Assembly: GCA_944350015.1 (NCBI GenBank)
Contig: CALVNW010000006.1
Span: forward strand, 1-64,000
Direction: 5' to 3'
DNA: 64,000 nucleotides
From: an uncultured Clostridia bacterium
Lineage (GTDB): Bacteria > Bacillota > Clostridia > Christensenellales > UBA1242
Shown: positions 8,056 through 17,277 of the stretch, piece after piece
Layout of the letters: the number at the start of each line of letters is the position of its first letter
How positions within the stretch are numbered: the stretch's first letter is position 1
Notes under the pieces: model-generated
Seen by the model: only the letters and a program-made list of their open reading frames with translations
What the model was told of the DNA's origin: nothing
The model's database searches: none
Made by a program: the position numbers and the translations under genes

Positions 8056-8828
8056 ACACACCAAATAAAATTTCATTGTCAAGGCTTTGCCTAATTCCGC
8101 TAATAGTGTTTTTCTATTTAGCGACATTCATTCCATACGCAAGACTTGTTTCGGCGCTACTTTTCATAGTTGCTTGCCTAACAGATTTTGTTGATGGACA
8201 TCTTGCACGCAAGAATAACCAGGTTACAAACTTAGGTATATTCTTAGACTCGATTGCAGATAAAGTGCTTGTTATGACTGCGATGATACTGATTATTGCA
8301 GTACCAGTAAAGATTATGCCAGCCATAGTATATCCTTCTTGGCTTGGTGTTACCTGCGTGATAATAATGCTTGCAAGGGAGTTTATTATAAGCGCCCTTC
8401 GTCAAATTTCGGCTACAAAAGGTATTGTGCTTGCCGCTGATAAAGGCGGAAAGATTAAGGCAACTCTTCAGTTTGTTGTACTTAGTATGTATATGATTTA
8501 TGCCTTTGTTTTGACGGATATTGTAAATTTTGAAGAGGGTAATAAGGTTGTAGGTATCATAAACTTTGTTATGATGATACTTCTTATTATAACAACACTT
8601 GTTACATTGTATACAGGCGCTAGTTACTTAATTAGAAATAAAAAGGTGTTTTCTTCAAAGGATAACGAAACCTTCAAAAAGCTCACAGAGGCTGAAGATG
8701 AGGACGCTTTTTATGAAGATAATGTATCTCAAACTGACGAGGTTCAAACAGAGGCTCCAGCAGAGACTGAGGCCCAAACAGTTGCAAAGGAAGGCGACAA
8801 TCTAAAAGAAGATAAAAACGAGGGATAA
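8052..8828 (+). CDS. pgsA: CDP-diacylglycerol-glycerol-3-phosphate 3-phosphatidyltransferase
   Basis: 258 residues, multi-pass membrane enzyme making phosphatidylglycerol phosphate. The CDP-alcohol phosphotransferase motif D(x)2DG(x)2AR(x)8G(x)3D(x)3D is complete (DFVDGHLAR at about residue 48 through LDSIADKV). Four to five hydrophobic segments are visible. The last 55 residues form an acidic, Glu-rich cytoplasmic tail that is longer than usual for PgsA, which ends soon after the last membrane helix in most species. The start overlaps the rimO stop and has GGGGAGG upstream. The next gene is the degenerate cinA, matching the pgsA-cinA-recA order known in Bacillota. Confidence 0.94.
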   Translation: MNTPNKISLSRLCLIPLIVFFYLATFIPYARLVSALLFIVACLTDFVDGHLARKNNQVTNLGIFLDSIADKVLVMTAMILIIAVPVKIMPAIVYPSWLGVTCVIIMLAREFIISALRQISATKGIVLAADKGGKIKATLQFVVLSMYMIYAFVLTDIVNFEEGNKVVGIINFVMMILLIITTLVTLYTGASYLIRNKKVFSSKDNETFKKLTEAEDEDAFYEDNVSQTDEVQTEAPAETEAQTVAKEGDNLKEDKNEG

Positions 8829-9806
8829 ATGGACTATAAGGTTTTTGTTTTTTCTGACGAAGTTTTAAAAGGCAGACTTAAATTTGACTATGAGCTGTTT
8901 AATCAAATTTGCTTGTATAATTTGGTTAATATTACATATTTTCAAGTTGATAAGTATGACGAAAAAAAAGACTTTGTTCAGACAGACGAGAACCTTATTG
9001 TTTTTTGCGAGAATAAAAATCTTGATAATCTGGTTATTGAAAATATAAATAAACTCGGCAGTAAAAAGACATTTATTGACGAGCAGATTGTAATATTTGA
9101 TAGGGCAGGACGAAAGGTTGTTTTTGTACCCCTCGAGTGCGATTTTAATTTGCTTGATAAGGTTTTTGTAAAGGATAATAACAAAAAATATAGCGAGTTT
9201 CATATATTTGGACTTTCAAAAGAGATTATCCTTGAAAAATTAAATAAACTGAATGATGAAATAGCAAATTTTAACTATAAAATAAGCTATGACAATCTAC
9301 TTTGTGATATAGTTGTCTCATACGATTGGCAAGATAGTCTGCTTGACGACAATATGGTTAAGATTGCCTCAGAGTTTAAGCAAAATGCCTATAGCGAAAA
9401 CAAAATGCGTTTGCCTGAGATAGTTGTCAGACTATTAAAGCTAAAAGAGAAAAATCTTGCAATATGCGAAAATGTTACACAAGGCTTGATTGCAGGCAGT
9501 TTGCTGAAATATGATGACGACTTTACCGCTATAAAATCGGTTAAGTATGAAAAGTTTGACTTTACAAATAATGATGTGCTTTATGACAAAACGCTTAAAT
9601 TTTTGAAGGACGCTCAAAGTGATGTCGCCGTTGTAACAAATGGTAAATATATCGATGGCATAATGGATTTTACCTTTGCCATTGCTGACAAGAAGGAAGT
9701 GCATATATTTAAAAACACCTTCAAAGCGGGCGAAAAATCTTGTAAACAAATGGCAAAGAATGCCTTGTTATTCCATCTTGCAAAAAAACTTAGGCAAAAT
9801 GATTAA
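8829..9806 (+). CDS. Strongly diverged CinA-like protein
   Basis: 325 residues, starting at the base after the pgsA stop with a GAGGGATAA leader. By position it is the cinA gene of the pgsA-cinA-recA locus. The sequence supports this only remotely. The N-terminal part opens like the CinA molybdopterin-binding-like domain (FSDEVLKGRL where CinA has GDELLSGQ). A middle segment EFHIFGLSKEIILEKL matches the CinA linker domain, and the last 130 residues follow the nicotinamide-nucleotide amidase domain, with AICENVTQGLIAGSLL in place of the usual ESCTGG signature and a final KQMAKNALLFHLAKKL helix. Catalytic residues of both domains appear lost. The frame is intact, so the protein is probably made but has changed or lost enzyme function. 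Confidence 0.68.
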   Translation: MDYKVFVFSDEVLKGRLKFDYELFNQICLYNLVNITYFQVDKYDEKKDFVQTDENLIVFCENKNLDNLVIENINKLGSKKTFIDEQIVIFDRAGRKVVFVPLECDFNLLDKVFVKDNNKKYSEFHIFGLSKEIILEKLNKLNDEIANFNYKISYDNLLCDIVVSYDWQDSLLDDNMVKIASEFKQNAYSENKMRLPEIVVRLLKLKEKNLAICENVTQGLIAGSLLKYDDDFTAIKSVKYEKFDFTNNDVLYDKTLKFLKDAQSDVAVVTNGKYIDGIMDFTFAIADKKEVHIFKNTFKAGEKSCKQMAKNALLFHLAKKLRQND

Positions 9807-9820
9807 TGTTGAATAATGTT

Positions 9821-9848
9821 TTGTTATTTTTAAAAAATATGCTAAAAT
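9821..9848 (+). promoter_or_regulatory. recA promoter
   Basis: TTGTTA (9821-9826), 16-nt spacer, TAAAAT (9843-9848) with an extended-10 TG two bases upstream. The predicted start is about 9855 with AAGAGGTTG before the ATG. No recognisable Bacillota LexA box (GAAC-N4-GTTC type) was seen around it. Confidence 0.65.
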
Positions 9849-9881
9849 ATTAGGGTAAAAAGTATTATTTAAGAGGTTGAT

Positions 9882-10934
9882 ATGGAAAAGAAAGATACAA
9901 AAAAAGATAGCAAACAAGATGCGCTCTCTCAAGCTCTACTTCAAATTGAAAAGCAGTATGGCAAGGGAGCTATAATGAAACTTGGCGAAAAGGTCAATGC
10001 ACCAATAGATGTAATATCAACAGGGTGCCTAACTCTTGATATCGCTTTAGGAATTGGTGGTATACCAAAGGGCAGAATTATCGAGATCTATGGACCAGAG
10101 TCCTCAGGTAAAACGACAGTGTCACTACATATCATCGCTGAGGCACAAAAGGCGGGCGGAACGGCTGCATTTATAGACGCAGAGCACGCACTAGACCCAG
10201 CCTATGCAGAAAAGTTAGGCGTACAGTTGAACGACCTTCTTATCTCTCAGCCAGACAATGGTGAGCAGGCACTTAACATTTGTGAAACCTTGGTTAAATC
10301 AGGCTCTGTTGATATCATCGTTGTTGACTCTGTCGCAGCACTAACTCCAAAGGCTGAAATAGATGGTGAGATGGGCGAAAATCACGTAGGACTTCAAGCT
10401 AGAATGATGAGCCAGGCATTACGCAAACTTACTGGTATCATAAACAAGAGCAACACCACAGTCATTTTCATCAACCAGCTAAGAGAAAAGGTCGGTGTTA
10501 TGTTTGGCTCGCCTGAAACAACAACAGGTGGTAAGGCACTTAAGTTCTATTCAAGCATAAGACTTGATGTAAGAAAGAAGGACGCAATTAAAGATGGCAC
10601 CAATTTTATTGGTAATAGAACGGTTGTTAAAGTAGTTAAAAATAAGCTTGCCCCTCCATTTAGAACGGCTGAGTTTGATATTGTCTACGGACAAGGTATT
10701 AGTCAAGTTGGTTGTGTGATAGACCTTGCTCTTGATAAAGACATCATTAAAAAGTCTGGCTCTTGGTTCTCATATAATGATGAGAAGATTGGGCAGGGCA
10801 AAGAAAATGTCAAAGCATACCTTGAACAAAACAAAGATATCTACAATGAAATCTTCGAAAAGGTTAAAGAGGCATACGGCATAGGAGATAAAAACTCAAC
10901 GCCAAGTGAGCAGACAACAACAGTAGAAGAATAA
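9882..10934 (+). CDS. recA: Recombinase A
   Basis: 350 residues, full length. Walker A is GPESSGKTT (about residues 67-75). The remaining core is intact, including the MSQALRKL and [19 protein letters not shown] (L2) regions and the C-terminal domain ending in an acidic tail. RecA polymerises on single-stranded DNA, drives strand exchange and triggers LexA cleavage. It follows the CinA-like gene by 75 nt but has its own promoter. A composite hairpin terminator follows at 10974-11024. Nothing unusual was seen in the protein. Confidence 0.98.
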   Translation: MEKKDTKKDSKQDALSQALLQIEKQYGKGAIMKLGEKVNAPIDVISTGCLTLDIALGIGGIPKGRIIEIYGPESSGKTTVSLHIIAEAQKAGGTAAFIDAEHALDPAYAEKLGVQLNDLLISQPDNGEQALNICETLVKSGSVDIIVVDSVAALTPKAEIDGEMGENHVGLQARMMSQALRKLTGIINKSNTTVIFINQLREKVGVMFGSPETTTGGKALKFYSSIRLDVRKKDAIKDGTNFIGNRTVVKVVKNKLAPPFRTAEFDIVYGQGISQVGCVIDLALDKDIIKKSGSWFSYNDEKIGQGKENVKAYLEQNKDIYNEIFEKVKEAYGIGDKNSTPSEQTTTVEE

Positions 10935-10973
10935 GTTAAAATACAAAGTAGAAGAGTAAGTTTAATTATAAAT

Positions 10974-11024
10974 ATGCACCGCGCTTAGTTTATAAAGTCC
11001 AACACTAAAGGTGGTGCATTTTTT
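10974..11024 (+). terminator. recA terminator with nested stem
   Basis: Outer stem ATGCACC (10974-10980) with GGTGCAT (11013-11019), inner stem CTTAGT with ACTAAAG, then a run of six T residues. Confidence 0.8.
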
Positions 11025-11071
11025 ATTTGAACAATTGTATGTTTTTAATCCTTTTTCATAGAAAATTAAAT

Positions 11072-11113
11072 CTATTATGTAATAATATCATAACTAAAAC
11101 ATAATAGTTATTT
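11072..11113. terminator. Bidirectional hairpin, copy 1 of a repeated terminator
   Basis: Perfect 9-bp stem CTATTATGT (11072-11080) with ACATAATAG (11099-11107) around an 18-nt loop ending ATAACTAAA, flanked by T-rich sequence. It sits between convergent recA and the PBP gene. The same stem and nearly the same 18-nt loop recur at 34432-34475, also between convergent genes. Confidence 0.7.
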
Positions 11114-11177
11114 TTTATGTGTAATAGTGTTTTATATTTTGTTTTCAACCTTAAAGCCCACCTAGTTTTAATTACTG

Positions 11178-13406
11178 TTATATAAACCATTTTTCGCCGT
11201 GGGACTTTTTGGTGTTTTCGCTCTTGATAAAGTTTATTTTCTCTGTAGAGCGTATATCATTATCTAAAGTGTAATAGTATTCAATTTCAACTGTCTGCTT
11301 TTGTTTCTTTAGTGGCAAGGCGACTGTCTCTTCTCCTGACTTTGAAGTGATTTGCTTTATCACCTTTCCATCAATTATAAAATCATATGTTAGATAACTT
11401 TTTGCATTTAGTTTTATAATAGCCGTTTCATCTTTAACGAAACTTGATATGTCCAGCTTTTCAAGCGAAGTAAACTTGTCGGAAATATCATTTGGCAGGT
11501 TGAGCGATGAGAAAAGCTCGCTTTTCTTGTAACGCTCTGGCATATAGATGTTTGCAAGCATAACTCTGTGGTTTTCGTTAAGTTCGGTCTCATCAATTTC
11601 GCGCTCAACGATGGTGCTAGGCTTGTCAAAAGTGGAGTCATCTTGGACTGTGCTAAAATAATTTTTAACTATTTCGGTTGGCTGATTGCCACCAGCGTAA
11701 CTGATTGGAGTGTTATCGAGGTTGCCAAGCCAAACTCCGCAAGTTTGGTCTTTAGTATATGACACATTCCAGGCGTCAAGGTTTTGTTTTGAATTACTTT
11801 TACCAACGGTTCCAGTCTTGGAGGCTATATCTATATTAAGCGAATTTAGCTTTTTAGCTGTTCCACTTTTGGCACACGTTCTAAGCATATCGGTAATCAA
11901 GTAACTACTATCTTCACGCATTACTTGCTTTTCTTGAGGCTTGTTGACATAGACAAGCTTGTTATTTTTGTCGGTTATAAAGGAGACAAATTTAGGCGAG
12001 GTGTAACTACCACCATTTGAGAAAGTCGAGTATGCTCCGGCAAGCTCCTTGATATTTACGCCATAGGTCATACCGCCAAGGGCGAGGGTGTAGCTATCAT
12101 CCCTTTCATCAAAACTGATGCCCATCTCTTCAGCGTAGGCTTTGGCTTTCTCTATTCCAAGATAAGAAAGCACCTTCACGGCAGGGATATTCATTGATTT
12201 AGATAGCGCCTCTCTTGCGCTGACATACCCGTGATAAACATTGCCAACATTTTTAGGTGTGTAATCTGATATGGTTGTCTTTTCATCTAAGATTTGCGAG
12301 CAAGGATATATGATATCTTCATTTAGCGCTGGTCCATAGACAAGAATAGGCTTGATAGTTGAGCCAGGTTGCCTTTTCGCGTCCAAAATTTTGTAGTTAC
12401 TACTTCCGCAATATGCCTCAACGCAATGGGACTTATTATTGATTACAATACCGCTATAGTCGCAGTCAAGATCGTAACTGTTTAAGGCTTTGTCAAGCGC
12501 CTCTTGTTTTTCTTGATTTTGGTAGGTATAGATTTTATATCCTTTAAGTGCAATCTGTTTCGCAGGAAGTCCTAGCACCTCTTCGGCCTCATCGATAGAA
12601 GCCTGACTATATGAATTTAGCCGATTTTTCTTTTGACTGTTGATGTTAAGTTCAATCTTGCTCTGTTTTGCCCTTGTGTACTCATCTGTCGCAAGCAAGC
12701 CGTCACTATTCATTTGGCTTAAAACTAGATTGCGTCTTTGCAGAGCGTAATCATAGTTTTTAATAGGCGAGTACTTTGCAGGCGACTTGATTAGCCCAGC
12801 AAGCAGAGACGCCTCTTCCACCGACAAGTCCTTAGCGCTCTTTGAGAAATAATAGTTTGATGCGCTCTCGATGCCATAGCAGTTGTTGCCAAAATATATG
12901 ACATTAAGGTATAGCTCAAGGATTTTATCTTTATCATAGCTTGCCTCTAACTTTTGGGCAAGTGCTATCTCTTTAATCTTGCGCTCAAAGGTCTTTTCAG
13001 AAGATAGTTGAGTGTTTTTTATAAGTTGTTGCGTAATCGTGGATGCGCCTTCTTTGAGCCTGCCTGCCTTGACATTGTTTAGCATTGCTTTAGCAATTCT
13101 TTTATAGTTGACGCCTTTATGGTGGTAAAAATCTTTATCCTCAATAGAGATAAAGGCATTTTTAGTGTTCTGCGAGAGAGAACTTATGCTTGCAAACGAG
13201 CGACTAAGCTCATTGTCCTCTTTGATAGGCTTATTTTCGCTATCAAACACTTGGAGGGATATGTACGGCGAGGAGAGAGCCTGTTTGTCGAGCTTTAAAG
13301 CCCTTGCATTGATATAGCTTGCAGACACATAAAAAGCCACACCTATAATAGCAGTTAGGATAAGGATAAATAAAATAATAAAAAATACCTTGAGAAATTT
13401 TTTCAT
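11178..13406 (-). CDS. Class A penicillin-binding protein (PBP1A-type)
   Basis: 742 residues from the ATG at 13406: short cytoplasmic N-terminus, one membrane anchor (about residues 5-30), a GT51 glycosyltransferase domain with the catalytic glutamate in SIEDKDFYHHKG and the GASTITQQL motif, and a transpeptidase domain with SxxK (STIK), SxN (SMN) and KTGT motifs all intact. The C-terminal 130 residues form a beta-rich extension. It polymerises and crosslinks peptidoglycan. The frame extends to 13502, but the upstream part (MHLNYTINYP...) is not signal-like, so ATG 13406 is preferred. This ATG lacks a Shine-Dalgarno sequence. A CATAAT hexamer (13419-13414) would give a transcript starting about 1 nt before it. 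It is divergent from miaB. Confidence 0.93.
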   Translation of the reverse strand: MKKFLKVFFIILFILILTAIIGVAFYVSASYINARALKLDKQALSSPYISLQVFDSENKPIKEDNELSRSFASISSLSQNTKNAFISIEDKDFYHHKGVNYKRIAKAMLNNVKAGRLKEGASTITQQLIKNTQLSSEKTFERKIKEIALAQKLEASYDKDKILELYLNVIYFGNNCYGIESASNYYFSKSAKDLSVEEASLLAGLIKSPAKYSPIKNYDYALQRRNLVLSQMNSDGLLATDEYTRAKQSKIELNINSQKKNRLNSYSQASIDEAEEVLGLPAKQIALKGYKIYTYQNQEKQEALDKALNSYDLDCDYSGIVINNKSHCVEAYCGSSNYKILDAKRQPGSTIKPILVYGPALNEDIIYPCSQILDEKTTISDYTPKNVGNVYHGYVSAREALSKSMNIPAVKVLSYLGIEKAKAYAEEMGISFDERDDSYTLALGGMTYGVNIKELAGAYSTFSNGGSYTSPKFVSFITDKNNKLVYVNKPQEKQVMREDSSYLITDMLRTCAKSGTAKKLNSLNIDIASKTGTVGKSNSKQNLDAWNVSYTKDQTCGVWLGNLDNTPISYAGGNQPTEIVKNYFSTVQDDSTFDKPSTIVEREIDETELNENHRVMLANIYMPERYKKSELFSSLNLPNDISDKFTSLEKLDISSFVKDETAIIKLNAKSYLTYDFIIDGKVIKQITSKSGEETVALPLKKQKQTVEIEYYYTLDNDIRSTEKINFIKSENTKKSHGEKWFI

Positions 13407-13463
13407 TAAGGTTATTATGTAACATAAAGCTAAAAAATATTTGTGTATAAAATAATTTTTTGT

Positions 13464-13492
13464 TTGAAAAATTGGATAATTTATTGTATAAT
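13464..13492 (+). promoter_or_regulatory. miaB-mutSL promoter
   Basis: TTGAAA (13464-13469), 17-nt spacer, TATAAT (13487-13492). The predicted start is about 13499, followed by CAGGAGAAAAG before the miaB ATG. Confidence 0.8.
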
Positions 13493-13522
13493 TTAAGTGC
13501 AAAATGATTTTCAGGAGAAAAG

Positions 13523-14671
13523 ATGAAGTATTTTATAGTTACATATGGCTGTCAGATGAATGTACACGAGTCTGAAAAGATAGCTGGTATTTTAGAAAAG
13601 CTAGGCTACAGTCCAGCCGAGAGAAGAGAAGATGCAGATATTATAGTTTTTAACACTTGTGCCATAAGGGAAGGTGCAGAAGATAGAGTTTTAGGCAATG
13701 TTGGCAACTTAAAGAAATTAAAAAAGAAAAATAAAGACCTCATCATTGCCGTTTGCGGATGTATGACGCAGAAAGAGCGTACAGCGACAAATCTATTAAA
13801 CACATTTCCTTTTATAGATATTGTTATAGGCACCTTTAACCTGCCAAAACTTGGTTATTATATAGAAGCGGTCAAAAAGGGTAGAGAGCTTGAAAGCGAA
13901 AGAAGTGGCAAGCAACTTGAACTGTTTGACGAAGGTGAAATTGACGAGACCCTTCCTTACAAGCGTACAAGCGGTGACAATGCTTGGGTCAATATTATGC
14001 AGGGCTGTAACAACTTTTGTACCTACTGTATAGTGCCTTATGTCAAGGGGCGAGAGAAGTCGAGAAAAGAAGAAAATATTCTAAAAGAGATAAAAGATAT
14101 TATCGCCGAAGGCAAATACAAAAAGATAACCTTGCTTGGACAAAATGTAAATTCTTATGGCAAAGATTTGGTCCCGCCAGTGAGTTTTTCTAAACTTTTG
14201 CGTGACATTTGTTTGCTTGACGGGGATTTTACGGTATCATTTATGACGTCACACCCTAAAGATTTAACAGATGACGTCATTGACGCAATAGCAGAAGAGG
14301 ACAAGATTGAGAAATTCATTCATCTTCCTGCACAAAGCGGAAACAACAGAATACTAAAGCTTATGAATAGAAGTTATACGCGAGAGAAGTATCTTGATAT
14401 TATCAAAAAGATTAGGCAGAAGATACCAAATTGTCGTATTACATCAGACTTCATTGTTGGGTTTCCGACCGAAACAGAAGAAGAATTTAATGACACCTGC
14501 TCTCTAGTCAGCGAAGTAAAGTATGACAGTATTTTTGCATTCAAATACTCTCCAAGAGAAGGAACAGTTGCAAGCAAGATGGAAGGACAGGTTCCAGAAG
14601 AGATAAAAAGCGAAAGGGTAAATAAACTTTTAGCACTTGAGAAAAAACTGCAAAAGGAGAACTATATATGA
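13523..14671 (+). CDS. miaB: tRNA 2-methylthio-N6-isopentenyladenosine synthase, TRAM domain absent
   Basis: 382 residues. The MTTase domain has its three cysteines (TYGCQMN, FNTCAI, VCGCMTQ). The radical SAM motif is CNNFCTYC followed by IVPYVKGREKSR, typical of MiaB. The reading frame stops at KKLQKENYI, just where other MiaB proteins enter the C-terminal TRAM domain, so about 60 residues that normally contact tRNA are missing. The stop TGA overlaps the mutS ATG (ATGA) with a GGAG site inside the miaB end. This makes a clean shortening more likely than a sequencing frameshift. It works after MiaA, encoded downstream. Confidence 0.93.
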   Translation: MKYFIVTYGCQMNVHESEKIAGILEKLGYSPAERREDADIIVFNTCAIREGAEDRVLGNVGNLKKLKKKNKDLIIAVCGCMTQKERTATNLLNTFPFIDIVIGTFNLPKLGYYIEAVKKGRELESERSGKQLELFDEGEIDETLPYKRTSGDNAWVNIMQGCNNFCTYCIVPYVKGREKSRKEENILKEIKDIIAEGKYKKITLLGQNVNSYGKDLVPPVSFSKLLRDICLLDGDFTVSFMTSHPKDLTDDVIDAIAEEDKIEKFIHLPAQSGNNRILKLMNRSYTREKYLDIIKKIRQKIPNCRITSDFIVGFPTETEEEFNDTCSLVSEVKYDSIFAFKYSPREGTVASKMEGQVPEEIKSERVNKLLALEKKLQKENYI

Positions 14672-17277
14672 TAGAGAAAGTGTCTCCAGCAATGGAGCAA
14701 TATCTTCAGATAAAAGATAAATATAAAGACTGCGTTCTATTTTATAGAATGGGTGATTTTTATGAGATGTTTTATGACGATGCAATACTAGCATCAAAGG
14801 AGCTTGATTTAATTTTAACAGGCAAGAACTGCGGAAAGCCAGAGCGTGCGCCAATGTGCGGTGTTCCATACCATTCTGCACAAACCTATATTGGAAAACT
14901 TGTGGCAAACGGACATAAAGTTGCAATATGCGAACAACTGACAGTGCCACAAAAAGGCGTAAAGATGCTTGAGCGTGATGTTGTAAGGGTTATTACGCCG
15001 GGTACAATAGTTGAAGAGGACTTGCTTGAAGGACAGAAGAACAACTATCTTATGTCTGTATATAAAAATGGAGATAAGATAGGAATTAGTTATGTCGATA
15101 TCTCGACAGGTATATTTGAGGCGCAAGAGATAAAGGATAGACTTGAAGGACAGCTTTGCGACATCCTTGCAAGAATAAATCCTTCTGAAGTTATAGGCAA
15201 TGAGGAGGCAAAAGAGTTTTACAACAATCTTACAATAGTAAAACTTGGTAATGCCAGCCGACTTAATCCATATTTTGAGTGGGCATTTTCTAAATCACGT
15301 GCAAATGACAATCTAGTAAAGCAGTTTGGCGAAAATTATCAGGCAGTCTACGAGATGAAGGGGAAGGACTGCATAATCTCAAGTGCGGGTGCATTATTTG
15401 AGTATTTGAATGAAACGCAAAAACGAAGTTTATCAAATATCAACAAGATAAAACTTGTAAAAAACAAGAATTTTATGACCCTTGATATGAACACAAGACG
15501 CAATCTTGAGATTACCGAAAATAACCGAGATAGAAAGAAGTATGGCACAATTTTATGGGTGATAGATAAGGCTAAAACCGCGATGGGTGCTAGATATTTA
15601 AGAAAGATGCTTGACGAGCCTTTGCAAGATCCAAAAGAGATAAACTCAAGACTGAACGCAGTTGAAAAACTTGTCAAAAAGTTGATTGTAAGAGACAAAC
15701 TTTCACAGAGCCTATCCAAAATTAAAGATATTGAAAGAATATCAGGCAAAATTGCCTATGGAAATATCTATCCAAGTGAGCTTTTATCTTTAAAAACCTC
15801 ATTAAGGGAGCTACCTGAGATAAAGGAAAATTTAAGTGGCTTAAATGATAGCCTGCTCGATGAATGCAACAAAAATCTTGTAGATGTTAGCAGTGTGGTG
15901 GAATTGCTTGAGAAGTCTATAAGAGATGATGAAGGTGTGCTTACAGCCAAGATCGACTTTATCAAACGTGGCTTCAATCAAGAGCTTGACGACTACCGAG
16001 ACGCCAAAAGTCAAGGTAAAAAATGGATTGATGACCTTCAACAGAAAGAGATTGCCGAAACTGGCATAAAGAACCTTAAAATCACGAGAAATAAAGTCTT
16101 TGGCTACTTTATAGAAGTAAATAGAAGCCAGATTGATAAGGTTCCACTAAGATACATACGAAAGCAGACGATTGCCAATAATGAGCGTTATATAACCGAA
16201 GATTTAAAGGTGATTGAAGATAAGATTTTAGGCTCTGAAGAGAAGGCAATCCAGCTTGAGAACGAAATATACACTCAAATTAAAAATATCTTGAGTAGAT
16301 ATATTCAAACCTTCCAGCTTATCGCTCAATCAATTGCAAAGATAGACGCTATATTGTCACTTGCAGAGGTTGCGGTTAAGAATAATTTTGTTAAACCAAC
16401 CATAAACGTAAATGTTAAAACGCTAAATATTATCGATGGCAGACATCCTGTTGTTGAGCAGTTTATGGACAGAGGGCAGTTTGTTGTCAATGACACCTTG
16501 CTTGACGAAGAGGATAATCGTATTATGATTATAACAGGTCCAAATATGGCTGGCAAAAGTACATATATGAGACAAGTTGCGATAATCACTTTGCTTGCAC
16601 ATATTGGAAGCTTTGTCCCAGCAAAAGAAGCGCACATACCAATTACAGATAGAATATTTACAAGGGTAGGCGCAAGCGATGACCTTGCCTTTGGACAGAG
16701 CACCTTTATGGTTGAGATGAGCGAGGTTGCACACATCTTAGCAAACGCAACAAACAATAGTCTCATTATTCTTGACGAAATAGGAAGAGGTACTTCAACT
16801 TTTGACGGACTTAGTATTGCTTGGTCAGTTGTTGAATATCTATCTAAAAACTTTAAAGCAAAAACGCTGTTTGCAACTCACTATCACGAGCTTACAGAAC
16901 TTGAAGGCGTGCTTGACGGCGTTAAAAACTATAAAATTTCAGTAAAAGAGATAAACGATGATGTCATTTTCCTAAGAAAGATTGTTCGAGGTGGCGCAAG
17001 TAGAAGCTTTGGTATTGAGGTTGCCAAACTTGCAGGTGTGCCCAACGAGGTTATAGAAAGAGCGAAAGAGATATCAAAAAATCTTGAGCTTGTAAATCAA
17101 AAGTTAGACCTCAACATATTTAAAGAGAATAAAGAAAAAGCCGAAGAGAACAGTAAACTTGCTCTTTCAATACTTTCGATACTTAAAGATGTAGATATGA
17201 ATAGGGTGACACCTCTTCACGCATTTGATATTCTCAGTGATTTAACTGCAAAAGCAAAGGAGTCAGATAATGATTAA
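14668..17277 (+). CDS. mutS: DNA mismatch repair protein MutS
   Basis: 869 residues, usual length. The N-terminal mismatch-binding domain has the GDFYEMF motif (Phe wedge and Glu, near residue 30). Connector, lever and clamp domains follow, then the ABC ATPase with Walker A GPNMAGKSTYMRQ, signature TFMVEMSE, Walker B LIILDEIGRGTSTFDG and the LFATHYHEL segment. It recognises mispairs and recruits MutL. It overlaps miaB by 4 nt and mutL by 8 nt, so the three are one coupled operon. Confidence 0.98.
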   Translation: MIEKVSPAMEQYLQIKDKYKDCVLFYRMGDFYEMFYDDAILASKELDLILTGKNCGKPERAPMCGVPYHSAQTYIGKLVANGHKVAICEQLTVPQKGVKMLERDVVRVITPGTIVEEDLLEGQKNNYLMSVYKNGDKIGISYVDISTGIFEAQEIKDRLEGQLCDILARINPSEVIGNEEAKEFYNNLTIVKLGNASRLNPYFEWAFSKSRANDNLVKQFGENYQAVYEMKGKDCIISSAGALFEYLNETQKRSLSNINKIKLVKNKNFMTLDMNTRRNLEITENNRDRKKYGTILWVIDKAKTAMGARYLRKMLDEPLQDPKEINSRLNAVEKLVKKLIVRDKLSQSLSKIKDIERISGKIAYGNIYPSELLSLKTSLRELPEIKENLSGLNDSLLDECNKNLVDVSSVVELLEKSIRDDEGVLTAKIDFIKRGFNQELDDYRDAKSQGKKWIDDLQQKEIAETGIKNLKITRNKVFGYFIEVNRSQIDKVPLRYIRKQTIANNERYITEDLKVIEDKILGSEEKAIQLENEIYTQIKNILSRYIQTFQLIAQSIAKIDAILSLAEVAVKNNFVKPTINVNVKTLNIIDGRHPVVEQFMDRGQFVVNDTLLDEEDNRIMIITGPNMAGKSTYMRQVAIITLLAHIGSFVPAKEAHIPITDRIFTRVGASDDLAFGQSTFMVEMSEVAHILANATNNSLIILDEIGRGTSTFDGLSIAWSVVEYLSKNFKAKTLFATHYHELTELEGVLDGVKNYKISVKEINDDVIFLRKIVRGGASRSFGIEVAKLAGVPNEVIERAKEISKNLELVNQKLDLNIFKENKEKAEENSKLALSILSILKDVDMNRVTPLHAFDILSDLTAKAKESDND

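Noticed and set aside
9781..9881. LexA operator before recA
   Set aside because: No GAAC-N4-GTTC-type sequence found. The absence may be real or the operator may be diverged.
11710..11904. Short plus-strand frames opposite the PBP gene
   Set aside because: Shadow frames of a clear coding region with no initiation signals.
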